64,000 nt of DNA from Neckera pumila. Lineage: Eukaryota; Streptophyta; Bryopsida; Hypnales; Neckeraceae. The stretch is from the NCBI GenBank assembly GCA_963969595.1, contig OZ018411.1:22008545-22072544 (forward strand), in the 5' to 3' direction. Within the stretch, counting starts at the first letter, position 1. Each line of letters opens with the position of its first letter. The position numbers and the translations under genes were made by a program. Below are positions 12,612 to 22,951 of the stretch, piece by piece. The notes beneath the pieces were generated by a model. That model saw only the letters and a list, made by a program, of their open reading frames with translations. It was not told the DNA's origin and made no database searches.

Positions 12612-12740
12612 GAAGTTAGACAACTAGAGCATGCAGAGTAAAGTAATTTCACGTTCAATTATGGGTTCATAAATCTGACGTTTCAGAAGTATGCACCGAC
12701 ATCACTTCGCTCGTTGTTGGCTGGTTGACTAAAAGAAATA

Positions 12741-13170
12741 AGGTAGAAGCACCTAAATTGGACACTTGCTTTGGATCTACACATCTTGAAGGTAGCTACA
12801 AAATAAAATGATATAAACTTGTTAGAAAATGGTTTAGAAAACCAACAAAATTGATTTTGTATTTTATTGAGTTTGTATGAATATAATATGAATTTTGAAA
12901 ACAACTCTCTCGATGCACCTATCGTAGTCACTAGACTAACACCAAAGTAAGCACACAAACACCCAAAAGAGACACATTTTAATCTTGGATCATGCATAGG
13001 TGATTGGCCAACGCAAGAACCTCCATCATAATAGTATGTGACAACTTCTTGGAACCGCACTTGTCTACTTTGAGTCCCCACATGTCTTCTTTGGATCCAC
13101 TTGCACGTGGATTTAGGTTGTTTTGTAGGTGTCCCTACACGACTTGTGTCTAAATTGAGTGCTTCTACCC
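12741..13170. mobile_element. AGGTA-ended MITE with TA flanks (430 bp)
   Basis: The left terminus AGGTAGAAGCACCTAAATTG is matched by the reverse complement of the right terminus (GGGTAGAAGCACTCAATTTA), with TA directly outside both ends (12739-12740 and 13171-13172). ACAC follows on both sides at the inner edge. Overlapping opposite-strand open frames (12683-13189 and 13159-13428) run across the borders and show no domain, so I treat them as chance. The first bases resemble the ends of the 6.55-kb Harbinger element. Confidence 0.6.
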
Positions 13171-13817
13171 TATGTTGACAAACACCCATATAGACATTGT
13201 GAGGAGTTGTGCAATTGGCTCTCTTGCGAGAGCCAAACGACCAAGTACATCAGGGTGCAACAAAAGTCATCCATCCTTGGTGTTCATAACCTCTTTGGAA
13301 ATCTTTACATGGCTCAATATGAATTCCACAATTTCCTAGTACCCTACCATTATTGTCAAATGGAATACCATAAATGGAGAGGCCTCTCTAATGGTACAAT
13401 AGGGTGTCCTAAAACGGGCAATAGCTAGCTCTATTGTTGATTTGAAAAAGATTTGATTTGTTCACACTTGATTGGCTCACACGTGATTAGAAACAAGTTC
13501 CAAAGGTAGCTACTTTAGGTGAAGCTATGAGATGGGAATGGGGCCAAATGAAAAATCCACATTTATATTGAATAAACTATATTCATTCTTAAAGATTTCT
13601 TTTTTCTTTTCTTTTTTCTTTTTTGCTAGCTTTCATATTCAAGAACGAGATGCTAGAAAGAAATTTTGTTACTTGTGACTATGCTCACAAAACAAGAGAC
13701 TTCACTGATAGCTGCTATGATGTAATAAAAGTTTTGCTTGTGAGTTTACAAATATTCAAAATCCCATGTTGTAGTATTATGGTCTGTCATACAGACCATG
13801 ACAAGATGATTTGCTTA
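13171..13817. other. Gene-free stretch before a Harbinger-type element
   Basis: It holds a CT-rich tract near 13590-13622 and unremarkable AT-rich DNA. The open frame 13623-13964 runs into the repeat end at 13818 and is not supported as a gene. Confidence 0.4.
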
Positions 13818-14260
13818 GAGCATCGCCACCGTGGGGCGGCCAAATCCCCATGGCAAAAAAGGTTTGGTGTGCTCAATTGGCCAACCGGGCACAATGACTT
13901 TCAAAGCCCCCATTGTGACACAACCAAGCGGATCCGGTCTTTCCATTGTTTCAAAGACCATTAATGGAAAAGTTGGCTACAATCATTAATGTAAAAGCTA
14001 ATTCTAAATTTGAATTAGAGATCTACAGTGACTGTGCTCCACTGCTACACCATTGCTTCTACTTGTTTGGTCTATTTTTTTATTTTTTTATTTATTTTTA
14101 AACAAATGGAAAGAACCATTGCAGTTTGGTCTATTTTCAAGCAAGCTTTTATATTGCATTTGTTTAGAGCTCTTATAAATGTTTTTGAATTAATTTTAGG
14201 CCCCACATCTATAAATAACTAGGGGATTAAAAACAGAAGTTTTACCTTTTATTTTGAAAA

Positions 14261-14295
14261 TTATATATATAGAGAGAGAGAGAATTACATTGAAA

Positions 14296-14373
<78 letters not shown>

Positions 14374-14408
14374 ATTTTCAATGTAATTCTCTCTCTCTCT
14401 ATATATAC
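14261..14408. repeat. Palindromic TA microsatellite with GA/CT arms
   Basis: A pure TA run of about 70 bp (roughly 14300-14370) is the centre of a larger perfect-looking palindrome. The left arm reads TATAGAGAGAGAGAGAATTA then CATTGAAAATT. The right arm reads AATTTTCAATG then TAATTCTCTCTCTCTCTATA. The frame reading it as Ile-Tyr repeats is an artefact. Such inverted repeats can extrude as cruciforms and are hard to assemble, so the exact length may be unreliable. Confidence 0.85.
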
Positions 14409-14585
14409 ATATATTTTTATGTATTTTTATATATTTTTGTATATTTTTATATAGAGTATCATTTTATATTTATATATATTCTTATATCTATATATTTGTT
14501 TATACTAAACCTATATCTAAGTATTCTCTTACACTTTATAAATATTTTATTCAATTTTTGTTTTAGTTTGTTTTCAAATTTTTTA

Positions 14586-14890
14586 ACCCCTTCCAAAGTA
14601 TGAGGTGTGTCCATTGTGTGAAGGATTGCCTCCAAAGCATCCCCACATACTTGGAGGGTACAAATTAAAACAAGGCTCATGATTTAGTTTCTTATTTATA
14701 TTTTCATCCTTTTTTTTTTTACCCTTCCAATGTATGAGGTGTGTGCACTGTGTGAAGGATTGCTTCCAAAGTGTCTCCACATACTTGGAGGGTACAAATT
14801 AAAACAAGGCTCATGACCTAATTTTTAATTTTTATATTTTTGTCTAGGATTTTTTCCATCCTTCCAAGGTTATACATTGGAGCATGGCTT
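14586..14890. repeat. Tandem duplication with about 135-bp spacing
   Basis: Two direct copies start with CCCTTCCAA(A/T)GTATGAGG at 14586 and 14722 and continue through GTGTGAAGGATTGC, CCACATACTTGGAGGG and ACAAATTAAAACAAGGCTCA. A third, shorter and diverged start (CATCCTTCCAAGG...TTGGAGCATGGC) follows at about 14857. It lies inside the enlarged Harbinger-type element. Confidence 0.75.
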
Positions 14891-15128
14891 ATGCATCATT
14901 TTTTTGAGGGATTAACTATAAGCCCATGAATTTTTTTTAATAGTAAAATCACATTTAGAAAAACTTTAGCACTTTGGAGTAAGCATAGAAGATTTGTTTT
15001 GCTTAATGGAGAAGTATAGTATAGATCATTCAAATCACCAATGTCATACATGTTAATTTTGAGGAGTGAGGCCGCTTAAAAAAAATGGAAATATGAAAAT
15101 ATGTAGACTTCTTCTTCCATAAAAAATA

Positions 15129-16058
15129 TTAACCCCTAAAGGACCATTGTCCCTTCGGGGACAAATGGGATTTTGGGCAGGTACCTAAAGGCTGAATTTT
15201 TGTCATGATTTTTTGAAACTTTTTTGGAGATAGAAAAATTGACAAGCTTTGTGGGAATATAGTTTTTTTTTTCAATTGGTGCCTGGGAACAAAAGTGATG
15301 CCCAAATAAGCTCAAAACAGGGGAGAGGGGGGTAGCAAAAAAAATTTGCAAAAATTTTAATTTTCTTAAATTTTTTTTTCCTTATAGATTATATTTTTGC
15401 CTATTTGGAAAGCTTTGATTCATTTCATTTGGATTTTTTATGAGAAAGTTATGGACAATCTTGTTTTTCCGGCAATTAGAGCATCTTTTTGAAAAAAATA
15501 ACTTGTAGGATTGATTTTGGAATGCAAGTTTTGCAATTTTTCAAAAAAAGAAGTTCTACATGGTTTATTTTTCTTGCTAGAATAACCTCACCATTGGGAT
15601 TAGTGCATTTTAACTCCATATAAAAGATGTTAATATTTTAGATTTTCCTTCTATCTTGTACCTACTTCTACTTAACAATTTTTTTAAGAATGAAAATTAA
15701 GTTTTTTTGAATTTCTTTTTCTTTTCATAGATTCTCAACTCAATTCTCTACTATAAAGATTTTAAGCTCAAAACTCTGTAGTGCAAAAAGTTTAAGTTAA
15801 AAATGTTCAAAATCAAAAAATCTAGTCCCGCAATTTGTTGGAAAACATGTTTTTTTCACTTCAAACGCAGATATCTTGCAATCTGTGAAGTCAAAAATTC
15901 TGAAATTTTTTCCACACATTCTCATACTAGTTAAGTATAAGATCCTGCAGTTAGATGTGCAAAAATAACAACTTTCAATTTTTTTTACTCTTTGCTCTAG
16001 AAATGGCAGTTTTGAGAGTTTTTTGGCACAAAAAAGACCTTGGTCCTTTAGGGGTTAA
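15129..16058 (+). mobile_element. TTAA-type (piggyBac-like) MITE, class I, well preserved
   Basis: This is a near-intact reference copy, 930 bp. The left end is TTAACCCCTAAAGGACCATT and the right end CTTGGTCCTTTAGGGGTTAA, so both terminal TTAA sites are kept. Just inside the left end TTGTCCCTTCGGGGACAA forms a small stem-loop. Family blocks follow: GGGCAGGTACCTA, TTTTTTGAAACTTTTTTGG, TCAATTGGTGCCTGGGA, AGCTTTGATTCATTTC, and AAATGGCAGTTTTG near the right end. It is non-coding. Comparing all copies shows the shared ends are only about 15-18 bp. TTAA duplication and C/G-rich ends are the established signature of piggyBac elements. Confidence 0.8.
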
Positions 16059-16708
16059 AAATAGGAAAACCTTCTATTTTGTGATTGCCCCACACTTCCT
16101 CACTTCTGTGCATGGCTACTTCACCCACCCTTGTGCCCTCTCACTGCTACAGGACCACCTTTTGCATTGAATTCATGATCCCACTCATTAAGAAAGCGCT
16201 AAAAATAATGTAAAAGTAGTCGACCCCGGGCTCACTGCAAATTCCACTGTGCACCGGATGCTAAGGGAAAAAGAGCCAAATATCCCGCGCCCAGTGGTTG
16301 AAACTTTGTTGGCCGTGCCACAGTGGGGGGAGATTGGACTTCCGGGCTCTGCCTATGGCATCCCGGCCATGTTCCCAGAGTCACGGTGGCGATGTTCTTA
16401 TTATAAGCTGATTATGCTTAGTGGCTTACTTAACCACATTGATCAAGATCTGTGATGCAATAATCATCTAGCATCATACTGATACAATTAACTACTGTAC
16501 TTTGATCAAACTGATGCTATTAACTTAACAAGCTATGATCAAATTGTTACAAACTTACAATTATTAGCCAGGACCAGATTATATATGAGAACTAACAGCC
16601 AATTTGGCTTACTTATGACATATAGTTAACTGGGCTTGCATGAAGATTAAGCAAATCCCAAACCTAAATTATTGGTGGCTCAGGATTAAAACCTGAAACA
16701 GAAGATTA

Positions 16709-17061
16709 GGGCCTCCTTTCATGTGAGCATTGAGCGGGTGAAGCCCACCGATAGTCGGTGAGATGGCGTGTCCTGTTTTTCAGGAACTTCCATTCACTAT
16801 AAGAGAAAGGGGTGTTTTAAGTGAGTTTTTAAGTATAGTCCTAGACACCTGATTTTAAGTAATGACCTTTAAGGAGATTTTCAGCAAAAACACCTGTGCT
16901 TTAAGTAAAATTTTGCTGAAAATCTTCTTAAAGGTTATTACTTAAAATCATGTTTCTAGGACTGTACTTAAAAACTCACTTAAAACACCCTTTTCTCTTG
17001 TAGTGATTTGACCAACTATCGGTGGACTTCACCCGCTTGATGCTCGCATGGAAGCCCGCCC
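16709..17061. mobile_element. Harbinger/Tourist-type foldback MITE, GGGC ends, TTA duplication
   Basis: The left arm GGGCCTCCTTTCATGTGAGC then ATTGAGCGGGTGAAG pairs over about 50 bp with the reverse complement of the right arm (GGGCGGGCTTCCATGCGAGC then ATCAAGCGGGTGAAG). TTA is directly outside both ends (16706-16708 and 17062-17064). Taking out the nested CACTA element leaves only about 140 bp, a small palindrome. GGGC starts with TTA/TAA duplications are typical of Tourist/PIF-Harbinger MITEs. Confidence 0.75.
16795..17005. mobile_element. CACTA-type foldback MITE nested in a Tourist-like MITE
   Basis: This 211-bp element starts CACTATAAGAGAAAGGGGTG and ends CACCCTTTTCTCTTGTAGTG, with a 3-bp duplication ATT on each side (16792-16794 and 17006-17008), as expected for CACTA (En/Spm) elements. 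The arms are inverted copies over almost the whole length, including TTTTAAGTGAGTTTTTAAG and TTTAAGTAATGACCTTTAAG. The right half of a relative is at 41362-41435. No coding capacity. Confidence 0.85.
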
Positions 17062-17532
17062 TTAATGGGTTGAATACAGTAATCATTAAGTCAACGACTT
17101 GGCCATTATTTTAAGCCCCTGAAACTATTGGCTTCCCTCCTAACAAACAAACGGATGAAAAATTCCTCATCAGGCAAAAACAAAAGCGCCAATCCTTTTA
17201 TAAAGGTAAGAGCATCTTCTGCAGCCCTTCAAACAAATTGCTCAATCGAGATCTGTCTAATTTAAAGGGGATCGCCACTTGAATCCCCAATGGTACAACT
17301 CACTCAATATACTTCCAATCAATCACAATTCACAGACTTTGCAAAAGCAATAAGTAAGCTATGACAATTGCTAATCCCAAGAGAAAATATAGTATGTAGT
17401 GAAGACAAAGGTCCCCTTCAAATATGGTTTATTTTGGGGGCGAAAGTAAAGGTTGAGCCTGATATACACTAGAATTGATTGCTTATCATTTAAAAATTAG
17501 AAGAGAGGGGATACTTGGAGGACCACAGGAGA

Positions 17533-17836
17533 TGCTTTAACTACACCTAAAATCGCATGCTTCCTAAATCGCACGCTTCTTAAAATCGCATAGTGGATAT
17601 TCTTGCCTAAAATATACACCCACTATTCATATAACTCTATAATTGCTTTTGGGTACATCTATTCTTAGTGCTTTAGAAATTTGTAGTTTATTTACACATT
17701 GTCCAAAAACTGCATTCTAAGAGAATCTAGAATCCCGTTTTGACTACCAATGCGACACCACAAATTTTTTTTCAATATAATGGTGAAAACCATGTTGAAT
17801 CATGCCGAATAATGTGAGATTTTAGGTCATTTACCT
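17533..17836. mobile_element. AGGTAA-ended MITE, diverged copy
   Basis: It matches, in inverse order, the better preserved copy at 43992-44280. Shared blocks are ATATTCTTGCCTAAAAT, CACCCACTATTCATATAACT, ATCTATTCTTAGT, AATTTGTAGTTTATT and CATTCTAAGAGAATCTAGAA. The right end GGTCATTTACCT is followed by TA; the left end is mutated (GCTTTAACTACACC). Confidence 0.6.
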
Positions 17837-19809
17837 TAACTTGGGATGCACTTTTAGCAAACCAATCACAGTTCATGCATACTCTGGAGCTTACAGCAGT
17901 TGTTTGAGCTAATTTTTGTGCAGTGGTTTAGAACAGTAAGACAAATTTGAAGGCCTGACTAGTGTTTTGTTTCGTTGAATATTGCTAAAGAACTTGTACA
18001 TGGAGAGATGACTATGTCACAACAATCATGTAACGCCCAAGTTGATTGACAAAGCTTTGTGGAAAGTTTATGGTATTGCTTTGTATGAATGATTTTTTTG
18101 TTTTCTACTCTGAGTGAAGGCAATAAAACGCGTATTAGAATTGCGAACACCTGTTGCATCCTCACTAACCTCACAAAGTGTTGTGGTGTGTTCTTGGGAT
18201 GGGCATAGGTGAGGCCCTATATCTCTCGGAGTCTTGGCAGAAAAAAGAGACAAGTTGACATACTTTACTTTCCATGCAATTAGAACATGCTCCTAGAGTT
18301 GTATATTTTGTCAAATAGTTGGTCATATACAAATTATGACTATATTAATGATAGTGGATATATAGGTTTTCAAGGACAAAATCAATTGTATGATTAGCTA
18401 AACTTGACAAAATTTAGCAAAAATTCTCATCTTAATCACATGGAATAAGCATGTGATACTTATAGACAAGGTTTTAATATTATGTATCTTTAGATATGAG
18501 AGTAAATGCTTGAAAATTAGCAAAATGATGCCTCTGAAAAGAGGATGTTCCGGAACAGGATTTTTATTGCACACATTGAGCTTAATATCTCAATGAATTC
18601 CCCATATTATACAGGTTGAAATGTTTATTTAATTGTTTATGGTATTCCTACTTTATACATGAGGGCCAACATTGAAGTCCAAAGGATGGTTGGCAATCTC
18701 AAGTTTAGCCCTACTTGGAACACGTCAAGATTTCCCAATACCCAATGTATTATTCAACTCAATTTTTACAATTTGGTTATAAAAGAAGATTGAATTTTAA
18801 AGATTCAAGCACTATATTGAAGGAGTGAGAGGTTACTTGGACAAAGCATTGTTCTCAAGCACTTTGATTATCATCCAAAATATATATTTTTGAGTGCTCA
18901 AGGATTAACTCCTAAAAAACTCGTCATTCAAATTTTGAACAACAAATGAATGCAAAACACATTCCAAGCATACAAAAATGCATTTTTTCATCCATCATTT
19001 TTTTTAGTAGATTTGTGTGTTAATTCTTTAACCATTGTACAATATAGATTCCAAAGACTTTGCTTTCCAAATATTCTGTTTTCAATACGTATTCATAGGT
19101 GTAGCCTCCAAAAATAACATTAGAAAAAAATGGGCTTCAAGAGGTCCACCTAAGTTTAAATCAGTATTGCAAATACAACAAATACAATAAATAAATAAAA
19201 TATTATCAATATTGCAAATCAGAAGTGGAAACTCATATTGCCTTTTTATTTGCTATATTTGCACTGCTGGTCTAGATCTAACAGCTCTTTTGAAGCCCCA
19301 TTTTTTTTCTAATGCCTTTTCAATTCAAAAAATGACTCTTCAGAAACAATTTAAATAAAAAAGTAAAACAAAAGTCTTCAAAAATCACTATGATTAAAAT
19401 TTAATATTCTCAACTTCAAGGAAAAAAATCCTCCTAAAAATCACAAATATTCATATTGCAATCAATTTTAGAAATCTTTTTCAATTTTGGCTTTATTTTA
19501 TTGAAAAAATGGTTTGTTAACTTTATTTACTAGTTGATCTAACCGTATGTATGTGATCTATGGACTCATATAACTATTGTTTAAGAGTCATCATTAAATT
19601 ATTATTCTAAGTTGCTTTTATACTACATCTTCACAATTTTGGAAATCGGGATGACCCCTATTCCTTAAGGGATTAATCATTGTTGCAAATTGAATCCTTT
19701 GATTTGAGTATACAAGTCCATTTGAGAATGATGTAGAGTAGCTTTGAAGCTGCAAGTTAGGGTGGCATATAAGCCCTCTAAAATCTTAGTCCCTAATCTT
19801 TCTTGAACT
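17837..19809. other. Gene-free AT-rich stretch
   Basis: There are no exons, RNA genes or bounded repeats that I can support. The small overlapping minus-strand frames at 17959-18253 show no domain. Confidence 0.4.
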
Positions 19810-20029
19810 TTGTACACAAAATAGTGAAATTAGGTTACCTTACCTGAGACAAATTACCTCATAGATCACATGCCACTTTCTAAACCAAGACTTGAATTGG
19901 TGCACAAATCTATGCCATGCACATGGCTCTGAATAGAATGCATCTTTGTACAAAAGCAGTGAAATACTCTATAATGTGGACTGTTGAGAAATTAGTGTGG
20001 GGCAACTTAATTTCACTATTTGTGTAGTG
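19810..20029. mobile_element. CACTA-ended MITE fragment (about 220 bp)
   Basis: The right end reads GGGGCAACTTAATTTCACTA then TTTGTGTAGTG, so its reverse complement starts CACTACACAAATAGTG. The left end (ACACAAAATAGTGAAATTAG then GTTACC) is its inverted partner but has lost a clean CACTA. Inner blocks such as GTTGAGAAATTAGTGTGG also occur in the 1.1-kb hairpin at 50189-51298, so this is an internally deleted relative. Confidence 0.6.
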
Positions 20030-20300
20030 TAAAGGAAATGAACCCGGTTCCACAGGTCCCCAGCAACTGCGACCAGCACCATAGTCCTTCAAACAAGATA
20101 TACACGAGCTCCAGTTTGTTTCTGCTTTGGATTGAGATTCTTTGCATTTTGGACGAGTGGTGAGAAACGCAGGAGATCAAACGTGCTCTGCATGTGCTAA
20201 GCTTGTTTATGCTCCAAAGTCAAGAATTATGTGTAAGTAGAATGTCCCAAAATGAGCCGTTTAATCTCCCGTCCCATCCAAGATATAGTTCCTCAGAGTA

Positions 20301-21645
20301 AGGTAGGATGCTCTAAAAGCAACCGGCTTCTTCAAAATCAACCCTAAAAAATGGTACTAGATAGATATGAGTTGGTCTTTAACTCCTAAAGTTTCATGAC
20401 TATGTAATCACCAAAAACGCTCTAAAACTGCCATTTCTAATACAACTATCAAATTTTTGGAAAAAAGCAGTTTTTGACACATGTAGCCGTAGGATCTTGT
20501 AGTATGATATTTTGAAAACATGTGGTAAAAATTTCAGAAAATTCCACCATGTGGATCATAAGATATAAGCATTCAAAGTCTTGAAAACCATTTTTTCAAT
20601 CCTGCGAAAAACTGGGCAGCTGCACTTTGCAAGCTCACTTTTCAATGAAAAAATGCCGATAAAGGTGGTGCTTCTTTGAATTCAGTTTCCTAAATAAGTT
20701 TTCTATATGCTTGAAAATTTTTACATCATTTGGAATTGTACAACATATAGGAAAAAAATAGTAAGTAGAAAGAAGTAGAAAATAATTCAAAATACTAAAT
20801 TGTTAAAATTTAATCATAGAATTTAAAAATGTCAATCCCAACGGTTGTAATATTGTAATAATCAATCTACATCCTAGGATTTTATTTTTTTCCAAAAACA
20901 CTAAAAATTGAGTTAAATAAACAACTTTAAAGTTTTTTTTAGAGTAGAGAATCCATAACTGTCCGCAATATAAAAAACCCTCATAACTTTTGACTCATTG
21001 ATTGAAATGGAATGACTCAAAGCTTTTTAAATATATATAAATGTAGAGAACCAACTTCTTTTTTTTTAAATTCCGGAAAAAATGGTTTTTTCTTATCTGT
21101 CCAAACTGCCCAGTTACAAAAAAAAGTAACATATTATTAGGTCACAACTTTTGACTTGTATTTCAAAATGTCATGAAACTTGGTACACATGAAGATATTT
21201 CTTGTCCCCACCTTCTATTAAAATTTCAACCTCAAATATGTATATCTCTAGTCACACGTACCTGCCCAAAATTTCTATACGGCCAAAAAACGCATGTTGG
21301 TCCTTTAGGGGTTAAATGGACCACTTTAGTCATTGATTGAATCCCTCAAAAAAATACTCTTTATTGCAAGAGCCAGTCATTGGCCTTGGTTTCCTCAAAT
21401 TACTTTAGAAGTTGTAAGTGGACGCATTTTGAGAGACCTAGGATCACAAATAGGTACCTACAACAGAAATCTTAGGAAATTCATAACTAACTTAAAAATG
21501 CTTCAAAAGATATGAAACCACTTGTGTTACGTTCTTCATCCATTTATCTTTCTCCAAAAAATGAGTGAAAGATATTTCTAATCATGCAAACCTACGAATA
21601 AAGGTGGACTAGCCCTTAAATGGTCGCTTTTGGAGCATCCTACCT
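20301..21645. mobile_element. AGGTAGG-ended MITE with TA flanks, split by a TTAA element
   Basis: The terminal inverted repeats AGGTAGGATGCTCTAAAAGC and its partner at the right end (reverse complement AGGTAGGATGCTCCAAAAGC) match at 19 of 20 bases. TA lies directly outside both ends. Excluding the nested TTAA element (20379-21315) leaves about 408 bp. The right part (TTATTGCAAGAGCCAGTCAT, CCTAGGATCACAAATAGG) matches the interior of the element at 48300-49372, so the two are one family. Confidence 0.75.
20379..21315 (+). mobile_element. TTAA-type MITE, class II, nested
   Basis: The ends are TTAACTCCTAAAGTTTCATG and GTTGGTCCTTTAGGGGTTAA. The interior carries AAAACTGCCATTTCTAATAC, CCGTAGGATCTTGTAGTATG, AAAAATGCCGATAAAGGTGG and CACGTACCTGCCCAAAATTT. 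The same order occurs in 9922-11761 (inverted) and, shortened, in 40791-41361. It sits inside the AGGTAGG element 20301-21645 and is therefore younger than it. Non-coding. Confidence 0.75.
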
Positions 21646-21842
21646 TAGTCTTCAAGCCCATATCATGAAAAAATTCTCCATGCCATATTGAGCTTCTTAG
21701 AAATTGTTCTAATACTAGCAAAACGTCAAGGTTTTGATAAGCTTTAAAATTATAATTGTGCCATCTTAAACTATATATGTTATGGATTGCTTTAGAAAAG
21801 CAATCACAAGAATATCACATTTGTACTGAAAGATTAGAATGT

Positions 21843-22775
21843 TTAACTCCTAAAGTCCCAAGGCCATTCAGTCTCTGTCAAAAACGACTCAAAATTGCCA
21901 GTTTTGCTACTTTCATCTAAAAAAAGAGAATTTTTTATTTATTTTTAGAATCTAATCATAGGATCTTGTATTTAACTTATCTCAGATCATGTGGTAAGAA
22001 ATTCATGAAGTTTGGGCTTACAAATTAGAAGATATAGCATTTAAAGTTGGAAAATTTTGATTTTTTGAACATTGACTTGCAATTTTAGATGACTTTGACT
22101 GCCATTTGTAAAAAAATTTGCACTATAGACTTTGAATTTAATTTTTTTAATGCTGAATAAATGAGTTGAAAATCTTGAAAAAAAGATTCCAAAAAAATAC
22201 ACTTGATTTTCATTCTTTAAAAAATTGTTAAGTAGAAGTAGGTCCATGATTGAAAGAAAAACTAAATTGTCAATAGCTCTAAGATGGGATGAAAACACTA
22301 TAATCCCTCTGGTGAGATTGTTTTAGCAAGAAAATTTAGCCATGTCAAAAGAAAATTGTGAAAAATTGTGAAAATTGTATTCAAAATTAAGTCCTACAAG
22401 TTATTTTTTCAAAAAGATGTTTTAATTGCTCGAAAAATAAGATCGTCCATAACTTTTACATAACAAATTCAAATGGAATGAATCAAAGCTTCCCACATAG
22501 ATAAAAATACAATCTATGAGAAACTAATTTTTAAATTTTTTTTTAAATTTTTTTGTGTGAGAAGATTTCTGCCCACCGCACTAAAAAAAGGACCTTTTGT
22601 GCCATAACTTTTGCTCCTGGGCTCCAATTGAAATAAGAATTGTATTTCCAAAAAGCTAATGTGTTTTTCTATCTGTACAAAAAGTTTCAAAAAATAATGA
22701 TGAATATTGAAGCTATAGTAGCCTGCCCAAAATCCATTTTGTCCTTGGAGGGGACAATGGGACTTTAGGAGTTAA
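21843..22775 (-). mobile_element. TTAA-type MITE, class I, inverted copy
   Basis: It runs from TTAACTCCTAAAGTCCCAAG to AATGGGACTTTAGGAGTTAA (933 bp) with both TTAA sites. The class I blocks are in reverse order, ending with CCTGCCCAAAATCCATTTTG and the stem-loop TTGTCCTTGGAGGGGACAAT. It starts only about 200 bp after the preceding nested element. No coding capacity. Confidence 0.75.
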
Positions 22776-22951
22776 AGCTAATTTATATGTTCTTTATTTT
22801 ATGAGAATTCATTTCAAATCTTGTTTCAAAAGGATCACTGAAGTGCAAATTCCTGCAACAGAAAGGTAGTCTTTGATACAAACAAAGCCATGGAAGCACC
22901 TAGAGAAACTGCAATGTCTAAATGCCCATTGTTCTAATGTTTTCAATTATC

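Larger units (their letters stand above)
13818..16397. mobile_element. PIF/Harbinger-type element, GAGCATCGCC family, enlarged by insertions
   Basis: The left end GAGCATCGCCACCGTGGGG pairs with the right end CACGGTGGCGATGTTC, and TTA lies directly outside both (13815-13817 and 16398-16400), the target duplication expected for PIF/Harbinger. The outer parts match the compact 396-bp copy at 42053-42448: GGGGCGGCCAAATCCCCA on the left, then GCGCCC(A/G)G(T/G)TG and CGTGCCACAGTGGGG on the right. The extra roughly 2.2 kb consists of later insertions: a TA-repeat palindrome, a short tandem duplication and a TTAA element. No transposase is present. Confidence 0.7.

Noticed and set aside
12683..13189. 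168-residue minus-strand open frame
   Set aside because: It runs across the border of an AGGTAG-ended MITE, uses long AT-derived stretches and shows no recognisable domain.
14254..14454. Open frame rich in alternating Ile-Tyr residues
   Set aside because: It is only the translation of the TA microsatellite and its arms.
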